Source: an uncultured Bacteroidales bacterium
Lineage (GTDB): Bacteria; Bacteroidota; Bacteroidia; Bacteroidales; Muribaculaceae
Direction: 5' to 3'
Assembly: GCA_902785925.1 (NCBI GenBank)
Contig: CADAAI010000001.1
Span: 1 to 64,000, forward strand
DNA: 64,000 nt
Part shown: positions 17,857-27,212 of the stretch, one piece after another
Layout: each line of letters starts with the position of its first letter
Numbering within the stretch: the stretch's first letter is position 1
Position numbers and translations under genes: made by a program
Notes under the pieces: model-generated
What the model was told of the DNA's origin: nothing
Databases searched by the model: none
The model's input: only the letters and a program-made list of their open reading frames with translations

Positions 17857-18186
17857 AATCAAAAAAAATTAATTAAACATTTATATAAACTCGTTTTTTA
17901 TCTGTTGCGAGTAGTAATGCCACAAGGGTCACACCGCAAAATTTGACACAAAAGTAGTATTTTAGTTTAAAACAGTGACAAAAAACACCACAAAAAATGA
18001 CGTTTTCAGGAAAAACAGAACACTTTATCGGTAAAAACGAATTATCATTCTAGTATAAAACTGGCAATTTTTGAAAAAATCTAAAAATATTTTGCCAATC
18101 CAAAAATATATCCTAATTTAGCAAATGTAATAAAATACACTTTGAAATAATCATTATTATTAATATTAACATAACGCAAGATTCTA
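17857..18186. other. Divergent intergenic region
   Basis: This 330-bp AT-rich stretch separates the beta-barrel array (minus) from the propeller/amidase pair (plus). It holds the minus-strand -7 box at 17949-17956. A TACACTTTG near 18136 could serve the plus strand but has one base too many for the consensus. No coding sequence is visible. Confidence 0.5.
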
Positions 18187-19029
18187 ATGAAAAAAAACAT
18201 AATCATTGCAGTAGCAATGGCACTGTCGTGCGTCAGCATAATGGCTCAACCCAAAGCATGGAGTGAGCCACAACCACTGATCAAAGCGGGGCAATGCCTC
18301 ATGGCTCCTGTGTGGTCGCCCGATGGCTCCAAAATTGCGGTCACTGGCGACAATTTTATCGGAATATGGATTGCCAACGCCGACGGCACTGACCTTCACA
18401 AAATTTCGGACGCGCTAGGTGCAGGATACCAGATTCGCTGGACCAGCAATCAGGAAATCCTGAGCACTCCCTATTCTATTGAGAACAAGAAACGAATGAC
18501 GCGCGTCGAGAGAGTGGATGCAATTACAGGCAAAACACAAGAAGTGGCTTCTGCTACCCACAACCTCAAGCGCTCGGCAGTAGTGGGCGCTACCGATGTC
18601 TACCAAGTGATGCTCGACGAGCCCAAGGATGCCACAAGCAAAATTGCCACTTTATACGATTATGCCGGCAAATGGATCATCAACCCCACACTCTCGCCCG
18701 ACGGCTCAAAAATCGCCTTCCAGATTGTGACTAAAGGCCTATTTGTGTGCAATGCCGACGGTTCTGGACTAAAGAGTCTGGGCAAAGGTTCGCATGCAGC
18801 ATGGCTCCCCGACAGCCACAACCTGATGATGACACGCATTGCCGACGATGGTCATCGCTTCATCAGCAGCGACATCTACTGCGTTAACGTCGATAGTGGC
18901 AATGACATAAATATCACAGCAAGCAGTGAAACAATTCCTGTAACAATCGCTGTGTCGCCCGATGGCTCCAAGCTAGCTTTCGACAACGACAGTGATGGTA
19001 TTATCTATATTATTAACCTCACTTATTGA
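18187..19029 (+). CDS. Secreted TolB-like beta-propeller protein
   Basis: The 280-aa protein has a signal peptide (MKKNIIIAVAMALSCVSIMAQ) and at least three WD40-like/PD40 repeats with the motif WSPDGSKIAVTGD, LSPDGSKIAFQ and VSPDGSKLAFDND. Several ADGTDL/ADGSGL turns are also present. It folds as a periplasmic or secreted beta-propeller and probably binds a protein or glycan; no enzyme motif is seen. It lies directly upstream of a dockerin-tailed amidase (8 bp between stop and the amidase ATG). The two are probably co-translated and may act together at the cell wall. Confidence 0.75.
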   Translation: MKKNIIIAVAMALSCVSIMAQPKAWSEPQPLIKAGQCLMAPVWSPDGSKIAVTGDNFIGIWIANADGTDLHKISDALGAGYQIRWTSNQEILSTPYSIENKKRMTRVERVDAITGKTQEVASATHNLKRSAVVGATDVYQVMLDEPKDATSKIATLYDYAGKWIINPTLSPDGSKIAFQIVTKGLFVCNADGSGLKSLGKGSHAAWLPDSHNLMMTRIADDGHRFISSDIYCVNVDSGNDINITASSETIPVTIAVSPDGSKLAFDNDSDGIIYIINLTY

Positions 19030-19037
19030 CAGCAACC

Positions 19038-21575
19038 ATGAAGAACTTAACAAAATTAGCGATTGTGGCTGCTATTAGTTGCTTCTCAACAAGCGCCCTA
19101 AACGCCCAAGAGAAAGCCGAATGGGGAGATTTCAAGCTATGGATTGATCCTGGTCACAGCCAGACCGAGAACATGGGTATGTATGGCTACACCGAGGCGC
19201 AGAAAGTGCTGCGCGTGGGACTTGCCACTCGCGAATACCTGAAAGAATTCACTACGGCTACTAATGCCAACATTCAAATGACACGCGACGACGACCAAGA
19301 CTATGTTAGCCTCGAGGAACGCTCCGACATGGCCAACGCTTGGGGTGCCGATTTCTTCTACTCCATCCACAGCGATGCTGGCGGCAATACCAATAGCACG
19401 CTGCTACTCTTTGGCGGATGGCGCAAGAACGGCGTTGAAATTGAGAAGACACCACACGGAGGTAAAGCCTACGGTGAAATCCTTTGCCCCAACCTCACAA
19501 GTGTTATGTATGAGACCACCACCCGAGGCAACTGGCACGACCGCTGCTGGTATGACCCCACCCCAACTACTCACACCAACCAGTTTCCCTACCTCTCGGT
19601 AAACCGACGCACCAATATGGCATCCTTGCTTAGCGAGGGAGGCTTCCACACCCTTCCCATGCAGCAAGCACTTAACATGAACGAAAGCTACAAACGACTT
19701 GAGGCATTCGGCACATTTCGCTCTATCTTGGAGTATCGTGGCATCGAGCGTCCTGAGAAGGTAATGCTAGCAGGTGTGGTAAAGAACAGTGAGAACGGCA
19801 AGCCCCTCGACAACGTTACCGTGACATGCAACGGACAAACTGTCGTAACTGACAGCTACGAGTCTTTGTTTCACTACTACGTGAATAACGAGGACCTAGT
19901 CCACAACGGTTTCTTCCTATTTGAGGGATTGACTCCTGGAGGCACCTACGAAATTTCTTATTCTTGCCCAGGCTTTATCACCACAACTAAGACCGTGACT
20001 ATGCAATACGACACTCAAGGTCTTGCCGGCAACAACGTTACATGGGGTAACATATCACTTACATCAAATGCGCCCGCAGTCGTGTTGTCAAATAGCATCA
20101 GCAACCCTAATGACGTGGAAATCGACAATGACATGGTGCTCACCTTCTCCCGCAAAATGAATCGTGAGAGTGTCGCACAGGCGTTCTCAATCAACAATGC
20201 TGGCCAAGTAACACTCTCGTGGGACAACGACTACACTCTGCGAGTGGCACTAAGCCAGTTACTTTATGGCACGAGCTATACCATAACTATCGACGGCAGT
20301 ATCGCACGCAACTCACAGACCAATCAGCTGCTCGATGGTGACGCCGACGGTGTGGAAGGTGGCAACTACGTGTTCAGCTTCATTACTGAACCTGCCGACG
20401 TTGAGGGACCACACATCGTCAGCACTACTCCTGCCGAGGGCGAAACTATGCTCTACACACTCAGGCCTGCTATTCGTGTTGAGTTTAACGAGGTGCTCGC
20501 TTGGAATAACGATAATACAAATGAGATGATTGTGCTCGAGTGTGCCGACGGTGAGACGGTACAAGGACTTCTCACACATATGGTTGTGCGTGACGCTTCG
20601 GTTGTTCACTTCTACCCTCTTGCCGACCTCAAGCGCGACAAGACCTACCGCTTTAAGGTTCACGGCACATTCACCGACCTCTTGGGCAACACTAGCAATA
20701 TAACGAAGTACGTGCGATTCATGACCGAGTATCGTCCAGTACTAGACTACACCATGATTGAAGACGGCTCGGTATTGAGCCATTGGTGGCATCCCGATAT
20801 CTCGGGTTCTACTACCCACACAACTTCTAAGGATGGCGTTGCTGGAGCCAACTCCAACTACATTGCCCTTAGCAACACAACCAGCCGCACCGACCTTACC
20901 AGCTCTTATCTGCTCCACTATGAGTTCAACCAAAATTGCGATGGTCCATGGCAGATTCGTGAGTACCGTAGCTACAATCAGAACAACTTTTTCTCCGACA
21001 GTTACAACGCTGTACTTCAATGCGAGGTATTCTCCGACGGTTCCAACAATCAAGTGTGCCATATGGTACGTCTAAACGGCACTGGCGCTTCTGGTATCAT
21101 TCAGAATGAGCATGTAGTACTCGACTTCCGCGGATGGAAGACAATGGCATTCGACATCTACAATGCCCCATTCATCCACTTCACTGGCGAGGGCGAGACT
21201 ATAAGTCCAGCCCAAAAATGGTGCTACGACTCATTCTATCTTTATCACGAAAACACTGATGAGCAATATGACACCAACGGCCATCCACTGCCCGTTCAGG
21301 CATGGGATGGAGACATCTTGTTCGGCAACATCAAATATGTGCACTACGACCGCACTGCTGTGCAAACGGCATCTATTAACGACATGCCAGGCTCACCAGC
21401 CATCTCAGGCGATGTCAACGGCGATGGCCATGTAAACAGTGCCGACGTGACTGCACTTTACAACCTTATGCTCAACAACGACACCAGCTCTATCGTCAAC
21501 GGCGACCAAGACAACGATGGTAGCATCACCGCAGGCGACATCACTAGTGTCTACAGCATAATTCTTGGCAATTAA
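19038..21575 (+). CDS. Secreted N-acetylmuramoyl-L-alanine amidase with Ig-like and dockerin-like domains
   Basis: The 845-aa protein has a signal peptide (to about residue 24) and an Amidase_3 domain (about 32-240). The zinc ligands are His40 (IDPGH), Glu53 (YTE) and His111 (SIHSD), with catalytic Glu200 (LLSEGGF). It should cleave the amide between MurNAc and the stem peptide. A carboxypeptidase-regulatory-like beta domain follows (about 247-340), then a bacterial Ig-like (Big_5) domain around 350-560 (TTPAEGETMLYTLRPAIRVEFNE), a C-terminal beta-sandwich and the dockerin-like module. I start at the ATG 19038; a TTG at 19026 overlaps the preceding stop codon. The domain set fits a secreted or surface enzyme, acting on its own wall or that of competitors. 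Confidence 0.85.
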   Translation: MKNLTKLAIVAAISCFSTSALNAQEKAEWGDFKLWIDPGHSQTENMGMYGYTEAQKVLRVGLATREYLKEFTTATNANIQMTRDDDQDYVSLEERSDMANAWGADFFYSIHSDAGGNTNSTLLLFGGWRKNGVEIEKTPHGGKAYGEILCPNLTSVMYETTTRGNWHDRCWYDPTPTTHTNQFPYLSVNRRTNMASLLSEGGFHTLPMQQALNMNESYKRLEAFGTFRSILEYRGIERPEKVMLAGVVKNSENGKPLDNVTVTCNGQTVVTDSYESLFHYYVNNEDLVHNGFFLFEGLTPGGTYEISYSCPGFITTTKTVTMQYDTQGLAGNNVTWGNISLTSNAPAVVLSNSISNPNDVEIDNDMVLTFSRKMNRESVAQAFSINNAGQVTLSWDNDYTLRVALSQLLYGTSYTITIDGSIARNSQTNQLLDGDADGVEGGNYVFSFITEPADVEGPHIVSTTPAEGETMLYTLRPAIRVEFNEVLAWNNDNTNEMIVLECADGETVQGLLTHMVVRDASVVHFYPLADLKRDKTYRFKVHGTFTDLLGNTSNITKYVRFMTEYRPVLDYTMIEDGSVLSHWWHPDISGSTTHTTSKDGVAGANSNYIALSNTTSRTDLTSSYLLHYEFNQNCDGPWQIREYRSYNQNNFFSDSYNAVLQCEVFSDGSNNQVCHMVRLNGTGASGIIQNEHVVLDFRGWKTMAFDIYNAPFIHFTGEGETISPAQKWCYDSFYLYHENTDEQYDTNGHPLPVQAWDGDILFGNIKYVHYDRTAVQTASINDMPGSPAISGDVNGDGHVNSADVTALYNLMLNNDTSSIVNGDQDNDGSITAGDITSVYSIILGN
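21405..21572 (+). other. Dockerin-like C-terminal module of the amidase
   Basis: GDVNGDGHVNSADVTALY and GDQDNDGSITAGDITSVY form a two-loop module of 56 residues. It shares length, linker (LNNDTSSIVN) and end (ILGN) with the two other modules in the window. Confidence 0.8.
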
Positions 21576-21601
21576 GCGAACCTTCTTCTCTCTACACTCC
21601 A

Positions 21602-21637
21602 CCAGCCTTGCTGTGCAATAGCAAGGCTGGCATTTTT
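21602..21637 (+). terminator. Terminator of the propeller/amidase unit
   Basis: CCAGCCTTGCT at 21602-21612 pairs with AGCAAGGCTGG at 21620-21630, followed by CATTTTTTAT. Confidence 0.85.
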
Positions 21638-21765
21638 TATCGAGCAAAATACTAACTTGTTGATAAATTCCCTTCACATAATTTTCATTAAACAAAATCA
21701 TTCACTAAATTTGCACGTCTTTTTTGAAACATGAATTAAATAACACATTAATCACACAATACAAA

Positions 21766-22158
21766 ATGGAAGTAAAAGGTAAGATTATACAGAAGTTTGA
21801 GCTCCAGAGTGGCACTTCTAAGGCTGGTAATCCATGGAAAAAGCAGAACTACCTGCTTGAGACTCTCGACAGTTTCCCACGCAAGATTTATTTCGACTTC
21901 TTTGGCGACCGTGCCGACCAGTTCCCCTTAAACGTGGGCGACCTTATTAACCTAAGTTTCGACATCGAGTGCCGTGAGTATCAAGGACGTTACTATACCG
22001 ACATTCGTGGATGGAAAGCCGAGAAAATCGACGAGGCAACAGCTACCGCTCCTCAAGCCCCACAGGCTCCTGCTGCAGGCACAGTTCCAGATCCAATCGC
22101 GCCAGCAGTGACTGATGCCACTTTTGAGCAAAGCTCTGACGACGACCTGCCATTCTAA
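21766..22158 (+). CDS. DUF3127 protein with SSB-like acidic tail
   Basis: The 130-aa protein has an OB-fold-like N-terminal domain (1-90; KGKIIQKFELQSG, KQNYLLETLD, GDLINLSFDIE) matching DUF3127. A Pro/Ala-rich linker follows (about 95-118). The C-terminal tail DDDLPF closely copies the DDDIPF tip that SSB uses to recruit replication and repair partners. By analogy it may bind single-stranded DNA or occupy the same partner surfaces; this is inference. I choose the ATG at 21766, after the -7 box (TAAATTTG at 21706-21713) and at the start of the family's domain. The longer reading from a TTG at 21724 adds an unconserved 14 residues. A terminator follows at 22251. Confidence 0.8.
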   Translation: MEVKGKIIQKFELQSGTSKAGNPWKKQNYLLETLDSFPRKIYFDFFGDRADQFPLNVGDLINLSFDIECREYQGRYYTDIRGWKAEKIDEATATAPQAPQAPAAGTVPDPIAPAVTDATFEQSSDDDLPF

Positions 22159-22250
22159 TGGTTATTCTATAAATTGCTTAAGTCACATTTGAGTTTATTA
22201 TTAGGAATTTATAGCTCTACTCTCCGACCCCTAGTATGACATTATTACAA

Positions 22251-22283
22251 TAATCGCTGGCATAAAAAAATTGCCAGCGATTA
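22251..22283 (+). terminator. Terminator overlapping the rsfS promoter
   Basis: TAATCGCTGGCA at 22251-22262 pairs with TGCCAGCGATTA at 22272-22283 around an A-rich loop, followed by TTTTG. The T run doubles as the -33 element of the next promoter. Confidence 0.75.
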
Positions 22284-22284
22284 T

Positions 22285-22315
22285 TTTGTTATAAATAATA
22301 ATTGTTTTACCTTTG
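22285..22315 (+). promoter_or_regulatory. Promoter of rsfS-ftsH
   Basis: TTTG at 22285-22288 and TACCTTTG at 22308-22315 are separated by 19 bp, an exact consensus match. Confidence 0.75.
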
Positions 22316-22342
22316 TAGGATAATAGTTATAACAATTAATAC

Positions 22343-22702
22343 ATGACTGAAACTACTGAACTGATTCAACGAATTATTGAAGGTATTCAAGAAAAGAAAG
22401 GGCACGACATCGTACACATCAACCTCAACAACTTAGAGTATGCCTCAGCCACCAGCTTTGTAATTGGCACGGGCAACACTAAGATTCAAGTCGAGGCCAT
22501 CGCCGACAGCGTGCGAGAGTATGTGCAGGAAAAGACTGGTCAAAAACCCTTCAACTACGACGGATACCAAAACTCACAATGGATTGTAATTGATTATGGC
22601 ACGGTTTTTGCACATATTTTCCTTCCCGAGGAGCGAGAGCGCTACAACCTCGAGGAACTGTGGGCCGATGCCGATATCAAGCGCATCCCCAACCTTGATT
22701 GA
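22343..22702 (+). CDS. rsfS: Ribosome silencing factor RsfS
   Basis: The 119-aa protein has the whole RsfS/Iojap fold: ELIQRIIEGIQEKKGHDI, the signature YASATSFVIGTGNTKIQVEA in two parts, GYQNSQWIVIDYG, and HIFLPEERERYNLEELW. It binds ribosomal protein uL14 on the 50S subunit and blocks subunit joining when nutrients are short. It sits 73 bp upstream of ftsH and is probably co-transcribed with it, an arrangement common in Bacteroidetes. Confidence 0.95.
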   Translation: MTETTELIQRIIEGIQEKKGHDIVHINLNNLEYASATSFVIGTGNTKIQVEAIADSVREYVQEKTGQKPFNYDGYQNSQWIVIDYGTVFAHIFLPEERERYNLEELWADADIKRIPNLD

Positions 22703-22775
22703 TATAACATTTTCCATTACTTGGGCACGTCACATCACGGCGCGCCCGCTAATCTAACGAAAGAAACAACCAAAA

Positions 22776-24881
22776 ATGAAGAACAACATTTTCGGCAATA
22801 ACAACAGCAATAATAACTCCACCAACCGCAGCAAGAAGCCCAAGTTCAACATCCTCTGGATGTATGCCATCATCATGGCAGTAATTCTTGGTATATACTG
22901 GAGCAACGACATGACCACAAGTCGCGAGGTATCGTGGACTAAATTCAAGGAATATGTCGCCACTGGTGGTGTCGACAGCATTGTCGTCTACAGCAACAAG
23001 CAGGAAGCCAATGCCTACGTTAAGGACTCGCTCGCCAACGTCATTTTCAAAGACGTGAAGCGTTCGCAGCACTCCCCAGTTTTCCTAACAAGCCACATAC
23101 CTTCCAACGAGAAGTTTGAAGACTTTGTCGACGAACTCAACACGTCGGGAGCCTATACTGGACAGGTACGATATGCCACAGCCAGCGACATCAGCAGCTG
23201 GATTTGGGGATTTGGACCCATCTTGCTACTAATCCTCTTCTGGTTCTGGATGACACGACGCATGGCCGGTGGTGGCAGCGGTGGAGGCATATTCAGCGTT
23301 GGCAAATCTAAAGCCAAGCTTTTCGACAAGAACGACCAGACCAAGGTCACGTTTAAAGACGTGGCAGGTCTTGCCGAGGCCAAGACCGAAGTTGCCGAGA
23401 TTGTCGACTTCCTCAAGAGTCCTCAGCGCTACACCAATCTTGGCGGCAAGATTCCAAAAGGCGCACTGCTGGTTGGTCCTCCTGGAACAGGAAAGACTCT
23501 TCTCGCCAAGGCAGTGGCAGGTGAGGCCGACGTGCCATTCTTCTCTCTCTCGGGTAGCGATTTCGTCGAGATGTTTGTGGGAGTGGGAGCATCACGTGTG
23601 CGAGACCTCTTTAAGCAGGCCAAGGACAAGGCGCCATGCATCATCTTCATCGACGAGATAGACGCTGTGGGACGCGCTCGTGGCAAGAACCCAAACATGG
23701 GTGGCAACGACGAGCGTGAGAGCACTCTCAACCAGCTTCTTACCGAGATGGACGGCTTTGGCACCAACAGCGGCATCATTATTCTCGCAGCGACCAACCG
23801 CGTTGACATCCTCGACAAGGCGCTGCTTCGTGCAGGACGTTTCGACCGTCAAATATATGTTGACCTCCCAGAGCTTAACGACCGCAAGGAAATATTCCAG
23901 GTGCACCTGCGTGGGGTGAAGACCGACGGAAGTGTCGACCTCGACATGCTCTCCCGTCAGACTCCTGGTTTCTCGGGTGCCGATATCGCCAACGTGTGCA
24001 ACGAGGCTGCACTCATTGCTGCTCGAAACAATAAAGTGGCTGTGCAGAAACAAGATTTCAACAACGCCATCGACCGCATTATCGGCGGTCTCGAGAAGCG
24101 CTCTAAGGTAATGACCGAGGAGGAACGCAACTCTATCGCCGTCCACGAGGCAGGCCACGCAACAGTGAGCTGGCACCTCAAGTATGGTGACCCACTCGTC
24201 AAGGTCACTATCGTGCCACGAGGCAAAGCCCTGGGCGCCGCTTGGTACATGCCCGAGGAGCGACAAATCACTCCACGGCAGGCTCTGCTCGACAAGATTT
24301 GCTCACTCATGGCAGGACGCGTGGCCGAGGAAATGTTCCTAGGTATAATTGACACTGGTGCACTCAACGACCTTGAGCGAGCAACCAAGATTGCCTATGC
24401 CATGGTAACTTACTATGGTATGAGTGGTGAGCTTCCCAATGTCTCCTACTACGACAGCAGTGAGAACTACGGCTTCACTAAGCCCTACAGTGAGGAACGT
24501 GCTCGCAGCATCGACAAGGAGGTGCAGGCAATCATCGACCAAGAATACAAGCGTGCACGCGAAATACTTGAGGAGTACACTCAGGGGCACCATCAGCTCG
24601 CACAACTATTGCTTGAGCGAGAGGTAATCTACACTGAGGACGCCGAAAAGATCTTCGGCAAGCGCAAATGGACATCTCGACTCGATATCCTCGACGAGCA
24701 GAATAGCCAAAGCACTCCCGACAACACAACCATCGCTCTACCAAGTGGAACACAACCCACAACCAGTGAGGAATCAAGCGACGAAACTGCAACAGGCGAC
24801 TCTCCCTCAAGCGATGAAAATGAAGAAAATGATAACATTCAGCCACCACTCTTCAACCCTACAGGGAACGAAGAAGAATGA
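22776..24881 (+). CDS. ftsH: ATP-dependent zinc metalloprotease FtsH
   Basis: The 701-aa inner-membrane protease has two transmembrane helices (about 27-45 and 143-161) around a periplasmic domain. The AAA+ module has Walker A GPPGTGKT at 234-241, Walker [12 protein letters not shown], and the second region of homology ([10 protein letters not shown]). The M41 protease domain has zinc motif HEAGH at 457-461. It degrades unassembled membrane proteins and some cytosolic regulators as a hexamer. The last 65 residues are acidic and Ser/Thr-rich ([20 protein letters not shown]) and are likely disordered. A terminator follows about 65 bp downstream. Confidence 0.97.
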   Translation: MKNNIFGNNNSNNNSTNRSKKPKFNILWMYAIIMAVILGIYWSNDMTTSREVSWTKFKEYVATGGVDSIVVYSNKQEANAYVKDSLANVIFKDVKRSQHSPVFLTSHIPSNEKFEDFVDELNTSGAYTGQVRYATASDISSWIWGFGPILLLILFWFWMTRRMAGGGSGGGIFSVGKSKAKLFDKNDQTKVTFKDVAGLAEAKTEVAEIVDFLKSPQRYTNLGGKIPKGALLVGPPGTGKTLLAKAVAGEADVPFFSLSGSDFVEMFVGVGASRVRDLFKQAKDKAPCIIFIDEIDAVGRARGKNPNMGGNDERESTLNQLLTEMDGFGTNSGIIILAATNRVDILDKALLRAGRFDRQIYVDLPELNDRKEIFQVHLRGVKTDGSVDLDMLSRQTPGFSGADIANVCNEAALIAARNNKVAVQKQDFNNAIDRIIGGLEKRSKVMTEEERNSIAVHEAGHATVSWHLKYGDPLVKVTIVPRGKALGAAWYMPEERQITPRQALLDKICSLMAGRVAEEMFLGIIDTGALNDLERATKIAYAMVTYYGMSGELPNVSYYDSSENYGFTKPYSEERARSIDKEVQAIIDQEYKRAREILEEYTQGHHQLAQLLLEREVIYTEDAEKIFGKRKWTSRLDILDEQNSQSTPDNTTIALPSGTQPTTSEESSDETATGDSPSSDENEENDNIQPPLFNPTGNEEE

Positions 24882-24947
24882 CATTACATTTCGGTTGTTC
24901 AGCCGTGCAATAAACATAACACTGATGGGCTGAATTGACAGTTTTTA

Positions 24948-24992
24948 GATGTGGCATCATGCAAAATAATTTCATGATGCCACATCACTTTT
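24948..24992 (+). terminator. Terminator of rsfS-ftsH
   Basis: GATGTGGCATCATG at 24948-24961 pairs perfectly with CATGATGCCACATC at 24973-24986, followed by ACTTTTAT. The rest of the gap up to 25151 holds a -7 box TAACTTTG at 25073-25080 for the next gene. Confidence 0.8.
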
Positions 24993-25151
24993 ATGCAAAC
25001 CTTTTCATAACGTTCACACTATCAACTCATTCTCAGTATTTGGTCAATTCAAAAATTATGCATAACTTTGCACCGCTTTTCAAGCGATATTACGTCGCCT
25101 AGATATAGGCCACCAGTTTGATAAGCACAGTTATTAACCAAATTATAGTAT

Positions 25152-25535
25152 ATGCGTAAAGCTTTATTTTTGTTATTGTTGTTAATCTGTTCAATCAATG
25201 CAAGTGGACAAGTGACTGTGACAGCTACCAAGTATCACCCCGGCATGGGAGGCGCAGGATGGGTAACCGCAAGCGGCTCAAGAATAGACAACAACAAGCT
25301 CAAGAACTATGAGATTAAATGGATTGCCGTTTCTCACGACATGTTCCAGAAACTCGGAGTGAAAATGGGCGACGAAGTTATCATCGAATGTGCCAACTCT
25401 CTTATTAACGGAGTTTGGAGAGTTATGGACAAGATGTCTCCACGTCTGCGTAACCGCATTGACATCCTCCTTCCAAAAGGTGACAAGATGAACTTCAATG
25501 CACCAATGAAGGTACAAATTAGAAAGAAGTCATAA
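25152..25535 (+). CDS. Small secreted double-psi-barrel (3D/RlpA-like) protein
   Basis: The 127-aa protein has a signal peptide (MRKALFLLLLLICSINASGQ) and a single domain beginning VTATKYHPGMGGAGWVTASG. It continues with the GDEVIIE and GVWRVMDKM segments expected for a 3D-domain or RlpA-type double-psi beta-barrel. Proteins of this fold bind or cleave peptidoglycan glycans. The paired Asp residues of lytic 3D domains are not all obvious here, so binding without catalysis is possible. It is a single-gene unit with a -7 box 72 bp upstream and a clear terminator. Confidence 0.65.
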   Translation: MRKALFLLLLLICSINASGQVTVTATKYHPGMGGAGWVTASGSRIDNNKLKNYEIKWIAVSHDMFQKLGVKMGDEVIIECANSLINGVWRVMDKMSPRLRNRIDILLPKGDKMNFNAPMKVQIRKKS

Positions 25536-25561
25536 CGACTCTCTCACACAACAAAACTTAG

Positions 25562-25600
25562 AAGCTGCATCGTTCTCAAAAGGGCGATGCAGCTTTTTTT
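25562..25600 (+). terminator. Terminator of the 3D/RlpA-like gene
   Basis: AAGCTGCATCG at 25562-25572 pairs with CGATGCAGCTT at 25585-25595, followed by TTTTT. Confidence 0.85.
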
Positions 25601-25670
25601 GGGGTAGCCCGCAGATAGCAACACAGACAATCTCCTCAGCGAACTAAACGAGTAAAAGTGTCAATAATAA

Positions 25671-25710
25671 AACAAGCTGGCACAGAGTTCTGCGCCAGCT
25701 TGTTTTTTAG
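25671..25710 (-). terminator. Terminator of pepD (usable in both directions)
   Basis: AACAAGCTGGC at 25671-25681 pairs with GCCAGCTTGTT at 25694-25704. T runs lie on both sides when read on either strand; it sits 24 bp after the pepD stop. Confidence 0.75.
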
Positions 25711-25733
25711 TTTAAAAACTACAGTAGTAATTT

Positions 25734-27212
25734 TTACTTGCTCTCCTCGGCAAGGGCTTTAATAATGGCCTGTACTTGCTTCCATGCCTTATCTACAGCG
25801 GGGATATGGCAGCGTTCAGCTGGTGAATGCACATCGCGCAATGTGGGACCGAAAGAAATCATCTCCATGTCGGGACGTGCCTTTAGGAACAGACCGCATT
25901 CTAGACCTGCGTGGATGGCTCTAACCTCGGGCTTAATACCAAAGAGCTTTTCCCATTGCTCTTGTGCAACTGTAAGGAGGTGGCTGTCGGCAATAGGCTC
26001 CCATCCCTGGTATCCACCCTCGCTGATAATCTCGTTGGCACCTGCCAGACGGAAGATAGTCTCGCACTTGTGGGTGAGGTCATACTTGCCACTCTCAATC
26101 GACGAGCGGTGGAACATCTCTACAACAATCTGGTTGCCCTCGCGCATCTTAACGCTAGCAAGGTTGGTCGAAGTCTCTACGAGTCCGGGAATCTCCATGC
26201 TCATGGCAGCGATACCGTGAGGAGCTGCATAAACTGCATCAACAACTCTACGTGCGGTGTCGGTGTCGATAATTGTCTTGGGAACGTCGATGCTCTTGCA
26301 AGTGATTTCCATCTTAGGCTCGGTGCGCTTGTACTCATTCTTCACATCGGCGATGAAAGTATTGAGAACAACGCTCAGCTTCTCCTTATCCTCGGGCTTG
26401 ATGCCTACAACAACGGTAGCAGCATGCGCTATTGCATTGTGCAGGTTACCAGCATCAATGCATGCCAGCACATAGTCCATTTCGGCACCAATGTTCCACA
26501 ACAGGCGGCTGCTAAGCTTAGTGGTAGTAGCATAACCCAGGTGAATATCAGCACCACTGTGACCACCGTGCAGGTGCTCAAATTTGATCTCGAAGTAGAT
26601 GCGATCCTTGGGGGCAGCCTCAGGCTTATAGTTGAACTTGAAGATGCTCACCAGACCACCGGCACAACCCATTGTGATCACGCCATCTTCCTCCTCGTCA
26701 AGGTTGAGGAGATAGTCACCAACGAGCATGTCGGCCTCAATATTGCTGGCACCAGTGAGTCCAGTCTCCTCGTCAACGGTAGCCAAAGCCTCGAGTGGGC
26801 CACACTGAAGCGATGGCTCGATTACTGCAGCAAGTGCTATGGCGAGTCCCATACCGTCGTCGGCGCCAAGAGTAGTATTGTTGGCACGTACCCAATCACC
26901 GTCAATAATAGTCTCGATGGGATCGGTGTCGAAATTATGGGTAGAACCAGGACCTTTCTCAGCAACCATGTCCATGTGGCCTTGCAACACGATGCCCTTG
27001 CAATTCTCATAGCCGGGGGCTGCTGGCCTGAAGATTGCAACGTTACCAGTCTTGTCAATCTTGTATTCCAAATTGTGCTTCTTGGCGAAATCCACGAGCC
27101 ATGCGCGGATTTTGTCTAACTTGCCTTCTTCATTGCCCGATGGACGGGGAACCTTGGTGATCTCTTCAAAGATGGACCACACTGCTTGTGGATTCAAATC
27201 TTTAATAGTCAT
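25734..27212 (-). CDS. pepD: Aminoacyl-histidine dipeptidase (PepD, M20)
   Basis: The 492-aa cytoplasmic metallopeptidase has the expected M20/PepD length and motifs. These are the metal ligand His79 with Asp81 (QGHMDMV), the bridging Asp of LGADDGMGLA (118-119), the general base Glu pair in TVDEETGLTG (148-149), and a lid/dimerisation domain with HGGHSGADIHLG. It splits Xaa-His dipeptides such as carnosine and other dipeptides. It is a single gene with its own terminator. A 402-codon open frame runs on the opposite strand but is a shadow of this gene's codon use. Confidence 0.93.
   Translation of the reverse strand: MTIKDLNPQAVWSIFEEITKVPRPSGNEEGKLDKIRAWLVDFAKKHNLEYKIDKTGNVAIFRPAAPGYENCKGIVLQGHMDMVAEKGPGSTHNFDTDPIETIIDGDWVRANNTTLGADDGMGLAIALAAVIEPSLQCGPLEALATVDEETGLTGASNIEADMLVGDYLLNLDEEEDGVITMGCAGGLVSIFKFNYKPEAAPKDRIYFEIKFEHLHGGHSGADIHLGYATTTKLSSRLLWNIGAEMDYVLACIDAGNLHNAIAHAATVVVGIKPEDKEKLSVVLNTFIADVKNEYKRTEPKMEITCKSIDVPKTIIDTDTARRVVDAVYAAPHGIAAMSMEIPGLVETSTNLASVKMREGNQIVVEMFHRSSIESGKYDLTHKCETIFRLAGANEIISEGGYQGWEPIADSHLLTVAQEQWEKLFGIKPEVRAIHAGLECGLFLKARPDMEMISFGPTLRDVHSPAERCHIPAVDKAWKQVQAIIKALAEESK

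Noticed and set aside
23592..24266. 224-codon minus-strand frame inside ftsH
   Set aside because: It is an antisense shadow over the conserved AAA+ and protease coding region.
25911..27119. 402-codon open frame on the plus strand opposite pepD
   Set aside because: The product has no recognisable domain and low complexity in hydrophobic residues. The opposite strand encodes a complete M20 dipeptidase.
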